Source: Dehalococcoidia bacterium (lineage in GTDB: Bacteria > Chloroflexota > Dehalococcoidia > Dehalococcoidales > Fen-1064). Taken from it: DNA of 11,085 bases. Position numbers and translations under genes: made by a program. The stretch is taken from positions 1 through 11,085 of the forward strand of contig DUES01000204.1 in assembly GCA_011192055.1 (NCBI GenBank). The letters run 5' to 3'. Within the stretch, counting starts at the first letter, position 1. The number at the start of each line of letters is the position of its first letter. The notes beneath the pieces were generated by a model. That model did not search any database. It was not told the DNA's origin and was given only the letters and a program-made list of their open reading frames with translations. This document shows positions 7,458-11,085 of the stretch, one piece after another.

Positions 7458-8305
7458 ATTCGCACCTCCTTGGATATCACGTCCGGTAATGCTGCCCCCT
7501 CAATAGTTGCCGGTTCCGGGCGCAGACAGGACTTACTGTAGAATGACGGGTGTTTCATGGAGAAACCAAGATCATCGGGATGCAAAATGACTTCGCTTCC
7601 TCCAACGAACAACATACCGCCAGCCCGAAGAGACCTGTAGAAATTGGCGTATAGTTTGTCCCGCACAGAGTTCGAGAAATAGATTATCACGTTGCGGCAT
7701 ACTATCAGGTCAAAACTATACTCGAAAGGATCTTTCAGCAAATTGTGGTGTCCAATCTCCACCTTCCTCCTGATGAAATCAGTAACCCGGTAACCATCCT
7801 CTTCCTTCACAAAGAACCGGGCAAGGGTATGCCTGTCAATATTCCTTACGTCTGATTGCGAGTAAGGTCCTCCGTTTCCGGCCTGTTCGAGTGCTTTCCG
7901 GTCTATGTCAGTGGCCAGTATGCGGTGTCTGTGCTGAGGGCAAATGTCTTCCAGCATGATAGCGATAGAATATGCCTCGTGTCCACAGGAACACGCGGTG
8001 CTCCAGATGTTGAGCCTCCGGTTACGTGACAGTAGCTCGGGAAGCACAGTCTTCTTCAGGTACTCGAAGCTTGGCAGGTCTCGGAAGAACTCAGACACGT
8101 TTATAGCCAGGTAGTCCATGAGTTCGATAACCATTTCCGGGTTCTGGTCCAACATCCGGCAGTAGCCAGCGATATCCGTAGCACTGCTCTTGTTCACGTA
8201 ACCCTCGAGGCGACGGCGCATCTGCCGGCTCTTGTAAGCATCCAGGTCTATATCCGTCAGCTTCAGTATCTTGTGCTTCAAATAAGAATACTCCAGGTCA
8301 TCCAT
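7454..8305 (-). CDS. cheR: CheR, chemoreceptor methyltransferase
   Basis: CheR transfers methyl groups from S-adenosylmethionine to receptor glutamates, opposing CheB. The 283-residue protein has the N-terminal helical CheR domain (about 1-75, ending in INVSEFFRD) and the methyltransferase domain (about 80-265). The latter shows the SAM-binding stretch WSTACSCGHEAYSIA, ATDID at 131-135, the CRNVIIYF motif at 203-210 and GGSEVI at 235-240. The usual STGEE reads SCGHE here, with one acidic residue replaced by His; the second Glu and YS are kept. The ATG at 8305 is preceded by GGGGGAG with 5 nt spacing and overlaps the cheB stop by 8 nt. A longer ORF from 8398 would run through cheB and adds no homologous sequence. 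The stop overlaps the next start as ATGA. Confidence 0.96.
   Translation of the reverse strand: MDDLEYSYLKHKILKLTDIDLDAYKSRQMRRRLEGYVNKSSATDIAGYCRMLDQNPEMVIELMDYLAINVSEFFRDLPSFEYLKKTVLPELLSRNRRLNIWSTACSCGHEAYSIAIMLEDICPQHRHRILATDIDRKALEQAGNGGPYSQSDVRNIDRHTLARFFVKEEDGYRVTDFIRRKVEIGHHNLLKDPFEYSFDLIVCRNVIIYFSNSVRDKLYANFYRSLRAGGMLFVGGSEVILHPDDLGFSMKHPSFYSKSCLRPEPATIEGAALPDVISKEVRI
7464..7470 (-). promoter_or_regulatory. Ribosome binding site of the HD-GYP-type gene
   Basis: AGGAGGT lies 6 nt before the ATG at 7457, within the final codons of cheR. It fixes the HD-GYP start at the ATGA overlap. Confidence 0.8.
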
Positions 8306-9368
8306 TGTAGCTCCCCCTTCTCTCACCGTTATGCATACGAACCAACTCGGGAACAATCCTGGACAGTGGTAACACCCGGTCAGCGTTTCCGGCATCAATC
8401 ACGCTTCGGGGCATACCCCAGACTATGGAAGTAGATTCACTCTCGGCTATAACTCTGCCACCGACCGCCCGAATCATTCCGGTACCTTCGGTGCCGTCCG
8501 AGCCCATACCAGTTAGTACTGCCGCAACGAGCGAGGCCCCGAAAACCGCGGCAGCGGAACGCATAGTCACATCAACAGAAGGGCGGACCCCACACACCAA
8601 AGGGCCCTGGTTCAGTCCCACCGAATAATCTCTATTGATCATCATGTGATAGCCACCGGGAGCAATCAATACCTCCCCTGTTCTGATTGCGTCTCCCTCG
8701 GCAGCTTCTTTAACCGCGACTCCTGACAACTGATCCAGGCGGTTTGCCATAGACCGGGTGAATCCCTGCGGCATATGCTGGACAACCAGAATGCCAGCCG
8801 GCCGATCGGACGGCAAGGATGGAACAATCTGGTACAGGGCTCGAGGGCCGCCAGTTGAACAACCGATCACAATCGCTCTGTCCGGTGGAAATCCGCCAAC
8901 ATTCCGGTTTTTGGGAACCGCAGTGCAGTCTGCTTTAAGTAACGGCCTGCCAACCCTCGTCACCTTCACCCCGGCGGCCACTCTTATCTTGGTCTTCAGA
9001 TCATCGGCACTACTGTAATCCCCGAGGGGGCCAATCTGTGATGATTTGAGAAAGAAGTCAACAGCTCCTAACTCCAGTGCCCTGATGGTCGTCTCTGTTC
9101 CTGCCCCGGTCAGACTGCTCAACATGATTACCGGCGTAGGATGCTCCAGCATTACCCTATGTAGAGTATCAATGCCATTCAGCTGCGGCATCTCCACGTC
9201 AAGCGTGACTACATCCGGTTTCAGTTCCTTTATCTGTTCCAGGGCCTCAAGCCCATTCCGGGCAAAGCCCACAACCTTTATTCCCGCATCACTTTCCAGT
9301 TCGCGGATAATGGAGTATCTGGCAAAGGCCGAATCATCAACCACCAGCACCCTGATAATGCTTTCCAC
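8298..9368 (-). CDS. cheB: CheB, receptor methylesterase/deamidase response regulator
   Basis: CheB removes methyl groups from glutamate sites on chemoreceptors when its receiver is phosphorylated by CheA. The 356-residue protein has the usual two parts. The receiver (about 1-125) has Asp11-Asp12, acceptor Asp57 (TLDVEMP), Ser84/Ser85 at the switch position and Lys108. The esterase domain (about 163-350) has the catalytic triad Ser171 (GCSTGGP), His198 (VVQHMP) and Asp291 (MGSDG). I chose the GTG at 9368 because GAGGTG lies 6 nt upstream (9375-9380) and the protein then begins directly with the receiver. An upstream ATG at 9446 would overlap cheY and add 26 residues unlike the family. The end overlaps the cheR start by 8 nt (8298-8305). 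Nothing looks impaired. Confidence 0.97.
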   Translation of the reverse strand: MESIIRVLVVDDSAFARYSIIRELESDAGIKVVGFARNGLEALEQIKELKPDVVTLDVEMPQLNGIDTLHRVMLEHPTPVIMLSSLTGAGTETTIRALELGAVDFFLKSSQIGPLGDYSSADDLKTKIRVAAGVKVTRVGRPLLKADCTAVPKNRNVGGFPPDRAIVIGCSTGGPRALYQIVPSLPSDRPAGILVVQHMPQGFTRSMANRLDQLSGVAVKEAAEGDAIRTGEVLIAPGGYHMMINRDYSVGLNQGPLVCGVRPSVDVTMRSAAAVFGASLVAAVLTGMGSDGTEGTGMIRAVGGRVIAESESTSIVWGMPRSVIDAGNADRVLPLSRIVPELVRMHNGERRGSYNG

Positions 9369-9374
9369 GGTACC

Positions 9375-9380
9375 CACCTC
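9375..9380 (-). promoter_or_regulatory. Ribosome binding site deciding the cheB GTG start
   Basis: GAGGTG sits 6 nt upstream of the GTG at 9368. This supports the GTG over the more distant ATG at 9446, which lies within cheY. Confidence 0.75.
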
Positions 9381-9402
9381 ACAGATGCGACTATTCCACA
9401 GT

Positions 9403-9759
9403 TTATTGGAGGATTCTGTCCAGAGCCGCCAGCACTCTATCGGCACTGAAAGGCTTCACCACAAAGTCCTTTGCTCCCGACTTCAATGCCTCAATGACCA
9501 TGGACTGCTGGCCCATCGCCGTAACCATGGCTACCCTGACTCCGTTATCTATCTCGACGAGCTTCTTCAGGGTGTCTATTCCATCCATCTCAGGCATGGT
9601 GATATCCAACAAGACAGCATCAGGCTTGTTTGCAGTGTATTTCTGTATTGCCTCGACGCCATTCGATGCCTCCACCACCTTATGTCCATTCTCAGTCAGT
9701 AACTTGGCGCACCTCATTCGCATGAAGGCAGCATCATCCACAACCATTATCATTGACAC
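9403..9759 (-). CDS. cheY: CheY, single-domain chemotaxis response regulator
   Basis: A single receiver domain of 118 residues that should be phosphorylated by CheA (not in view) and carry the signal to an output target. All canonical residues are present: acidic pair Asp8-Asp9, phospho-acceptor Asp52 in LLDITMPEMDG, switch Thr80 (VTAMG), and Lys102-Pro103 (VVKPF). The start is the GTG at 9759, nine nt after AAAGGAGGT; an ATG two codons later is too far from that site. The VTAMGQQ segment and overall shape resemble the CheY of CheC/CheD-containing systems. It sits between its degenerate paralogue (45-nt gap) and cheB (34-nt gap). The nearby CheC gives a dephosphorylation route, and the FliM-type peptide encoded at 6331 gives a possible docking partner. 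Confidence 0.93.
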   Translation of the reverse strand: MSMIMVVDDAAFMRMRCAKLLTENGHKVVEASNGVEAIQKYTANKPDAVLLDITMPEMDGIDTLKKLVEIDNGVRVAMVTAMGQQSMVIEALKSGAKDFVVKPFSADRVLAALDRILQ

Positions 9760-9768
9760 GTTTCGCAG

Positions 9769-9777
9769 ACCTCCTTT
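9769..9777 (-). promoter_or_regulatory. Ribosome binding site deciding the cheY GTG start
   Basis: AAAGGAGGT lies 9 nt before the GTG at 9759 and 15 nt before the next in-frame ATG (9753). The spacing favours the GTG, giving the 118-residue CheY. Confidence 0.75.
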
Positions 9778-9804
9778 ATGTACAGACGGTAACGGGTTCC
9801 CGGG

Positions 9805-10161
9805 CTATCCAACAGGCTTCTGTACGGTATCGACTACCATCTCACTGTCAGACGGTTTTATGAGAAAATCACTGGCGCCCGACTCCAACGCTTCTATTAT
9901 CACGGAATGCTGCCCTATCACAGAGGCCATATCCACTCCGGCACCGGGGTCTATCTCCAGCAGTCTCCTCGGTGCAGTCATCCCGCCCATGTGAGACACG
10001 ATAATGTCCATGAATACCGCATCCGGGTGATTATCAACGTATCTCTCCAGCATCCCTGTTCCATCTACTACCTCAACTAACTCATATCCTTTCTCACCCA
10101 ACGCTTGCTCGCACCTCGTGCGAACGAACGCGGCACCATCTACAATCGGTATTCTCGGCAT
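9805..10161 (-). CDS. Diverged CheY-like receiver, paralogue of the adjacent CheY
   Basis: A stand-alone receiver of 118 residues from the ATG at 10161, which has an AGAGG ribosome site 8 nt upstream. An ATG at 10185 would add eight residues (MKEKEDVR), but its GAGG lies only 1 nt away, and the shorter form aligns end to end with the next gene's CheY (also 118 aa) without a gap. By my count about 48 of 118 residues are identical. The phospho-acceptor Asp52 and Lys102 remain and the switch Thr80 is Ser, but the acidic pair Asp8-Asp9 has become Asp-Gly and the MPEMDG loop has become VSHMGG, losing Pro56 and Asp59. Mg2+ binding and phosphorylation are therefore doubtful. It may be a phosphate sink, a phosphorylation-independent binding partner, or a decaying copy. 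The intact frame argues that it is, or recently was, expressed. Confidence 0.85.
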   Translation of the reverse strand: MPRIPIVDGAAFVRTRCEQALGEKGYELVEVVDGTGMLERYVDNHPDAVFMDIIVSHMGGMTAPRRLLEIDPGAGVDMASVIGQHSVIIEALESGASDFLIKPSDSEMVVDTVQKPVG

Positions 10162-10169
10162 CCGGACAT

Positions 10170-10174
10170 CCTCT
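10170..10174 (-). promoter_or_regulatory. Ribosome binding site deciding the diverged receiver start
   Basis: AGAGG lies 8 nt before the ATG at 10161. The upstream ATG at 10185 has GAGG only 1 nt away, which is too close, so the shorter protein that aligns exactly to CheY is preferred. Confidence 0.6.
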
Positions 10175-10188
10175 TTTTCTTTCATACC

Positions 10189-10692
10189 TCATATCTTGAT
10201 CGGCTGTCCACCGGCCACTTTGACGAAGACATCACCTGAATCCAGAAGCATCTGCACTGAACGGCCGGACGTACCTCCAGTTTCAGCACCACTCAGGGAA
10301 ACCCTTTCTCTGACCAGAGCTTCCTTGGTTGCCACGATGTTCCTCTCGCCGATATCAAGCCGGTTATTACCCGGTATCGACAGCATCCGGGCGCCACCGG
10401 CTATCTTCACCTTCAGCCGGGACCTGAGTGCACCCTGCTCTATCGCCTTCTGAATCAGCAGGGGGACGCCGGAATTCACGTACTTCGCCGGTAGCCCATC
10501 GCTGCTCTTCGAATTTCCTTCAGGCATCACCATATGCGCCATTGCACCGATACGGGAAACAGGGTCATAGATACACAGGGCAATACACGATCCCAGGCCA
10601 ATACAGCTCAGTACCGACATCGACCCTTTTAATACTTGCATCTCTCCCAAGCCAACTACTATCGATTCGCGTTGTTCCGTCAATACGGTCAT
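10189..10692 (-). CDS. cheD: CheD, chemoreceptor glutamine deamidase
   Basis: CheD deamidates specific Gln residues of chemoreceptors and, in CheC/CheD systems, is bound by CheC, which links receptor modification to CheY-P level. The 167-residue length is normal. The nucleophile motif LGSC gives Cys36, and His53 lies 17 residues later in GAMAHMVMP, the same Cys-to-His spacing as in characterised CheD. The KIAGGARML and IGERN blocks and the late GRSVQM segment are also family-typical. The catalytic Thr found six residues before the Cys in family members I recall is Cys30 here (motif SCIGLGSC), an uncommon change that could affect activity. The ATG overlaps the cheC stop by 4 nt, and the pairing with cheC fits the family. 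The family assignment is firm; full catalytic competence is inferred. Confidence 0.95.
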   Translation of the reverse strand: MTVLTEQRESIVVGLGEMQVLKGSMSVLSCIGLGSCIALCIYDPVSRIGAMAHMVMPEGNSKSSDGLPAKYVNSGVPLLIQKAIEQGALRSRLKVKIAGGARMLSIPGNNRLDIGERNIVATKEALVRERVSLSGAETGGTSGRSVQMLLDSGDVFVKVAGGQPIKI

Positions 10693-11085
10693 CCGGTTTC
10701 TCCTCCGCCACCGTTTCCTTTCTTGTCAAATGCGGGCAGAACCAGGAAATGCCCCTGTATTTCCCTGCCAACAGCACTGAAGGTCAATCTCAGTACGAAC
10801 ACAGACTCATTCTCCATAAGCGCCTCAGCCATGACTGAGTTGACCAGTGCCCCGACCATGTCTTCAACAACCGCTGGCGGTGAAGGCATAAGACGTACGT
10901 CAGCACTGTCCGCCAGAGCATTCAGGAAGAACGTCCCAACGATGTTACCCATCTCGCCAAGGACAGACCGTTCCATCTCTTCCAGGCTCGTGGTGGACCC
11001 TGTTGGAATGCCCATCGCCATGTCCACCAGTTCAAAGGCCACGCTGGGCTGAAAAGCCAGCAGTATCTGACCGTGAGTAGCACCA
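10689..11085 (-). CDS. cheC: CheC-type CheY-P phosphatase, 5' end off the window
   Basis: CheC-family proteins remove phosphate from CheY-P in the cytoplasm and partner with CheD. The reading frame is open to the right edge of the window: in-frame codons continue upstream of the GTG at 11042 (translated GATHGQILLAFQPS), so that GTG is internal and the true start is outside. The visible 131 residues correspond to the second half of a CheC protein. They contain the phosphatase signature S-x3-E-x2-N-x22-P (SVLGEMGN, then a Pro-Pro), followed by a helix typical of the family (VEDMVGALVNSVMAEAL). The C-terminus is a short Gly-rich tail. The stop codon overlaps the cheD start as ATGA (10689-10692), so translation is probably coupled. 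Whether a first phosphatase motif exists, as in two-site CheC or FliY, cannot be seen. CheX is a less likely alternative. The match to CheC is strong. Confidence 0.88.
   Translation of the reverse strand, partial: GATHGQILLAFQPSVAFELVDMAMGIPTGSTTSLEEMERSVLGEMGNIVGTFFLNALADSADVRLMPSPPAVVEDMVGALVNSVMAEALMENESVFVLRLTFSAVGREIQGHFLVLPAFDKKGNGGGGETG

Noticed and set aside
9369..9446. Longer cheB start at the ATG at 9446
   Set aside because: It would overlap cheY and add 26 residues unlike CheB; the GTG at 9368 has a well-placed ribosome site.
9046..9702. Plus-strand open frame of 218 codons
   Set aside because: Antisense to cheB and cheY; Ser-rich composition typical of reversed receiver genes.
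1..11085. CRISPR arrays, tRNA or rRNA genes, insertion sequences, riboswitches
   Set aside because: No regularly spaced repeats, transposase motifs, RNA-gene signatures or riboswitch cores were seen on either strand.

Overview
The window reads almost entirely leftwards (minus strand). It holds one long, tightly packed signalling cluster, probably a single operon that begins beyond the right edge. In transcription order it encodes: a CheC-type CheY-P phosphatase (5' end cut off by the window), CheD, a diverged CheY-like receiver, CheY, CheB, CheR, an HD-GYP-type protein with degraded metal-site residues, a protein joining a FliM-type CheY-binding peptide to a zinc ribbon, a membrane histidine kinase, a double-receiver protein, a receiver-GAF-histidine kinase hybrid, and an OmpR-type DNA-binding response regulator. 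Junctions between these genes are overlaps (4 to 8 nt) or gaps of at most about 46 nt. A 502-nt gap without a credible gene (640-1141) follows, then a solitary degenerate receiver (169-639). The left 168 nt carry nothing I can support.

Organism: a bacterium with GC near half and several GTG starts behind good Shine-Dalgarno sequences. CheC together with CheD points away from the enteric-type chemotaxis system. The style of the hybrid and membrane kinases is what I associate with Chloroflexota (Dehalococcoidia-like sediment lineages). This is an impression from family resemblance, not a demonstrated placement. No flagellar, archaellar or pilus structural gene is visible, nor cheA, cheW or a chemoreceptor. 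Those would be expected to the right of the window or elsewhere.

How the parts may work together: CheR and CheB methylate and demethylate receptors, CheD deamidates them, CheC dephosphorylates CheY-P, and CheY carries the output signal. The most unusual gene is at 5747-6331. Its first 15 residues match the FliM/FliY peptide that binds CheY-P, but the rest is a Pro/Ala-rich linker, a probable coiled coil and a Cys4 zinc ribbon ending in a Trp-rich tail, with no FliM or FliY switch domain. It is a good candidate for a CheY-P adaptor to a non-flagellar output. The left half of the operon adds two histidine kinases and three response-regulator proteins or domains, so chemotaxis and two-component genes appear to be co-transcribed.

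Eight receiver domains lie in 11 kb, and only one is attached to a DNA-binding domain. Two of the stand-alone receivers (9805-10161 and 169-639) have lost canonical residues. The HD-GYP protein lacks two expected metal ligands, the hybrid kinase lacks the Glu after its phospho-His, and CheD has Cys where the family's third catalytic residue (Thr) is expected.
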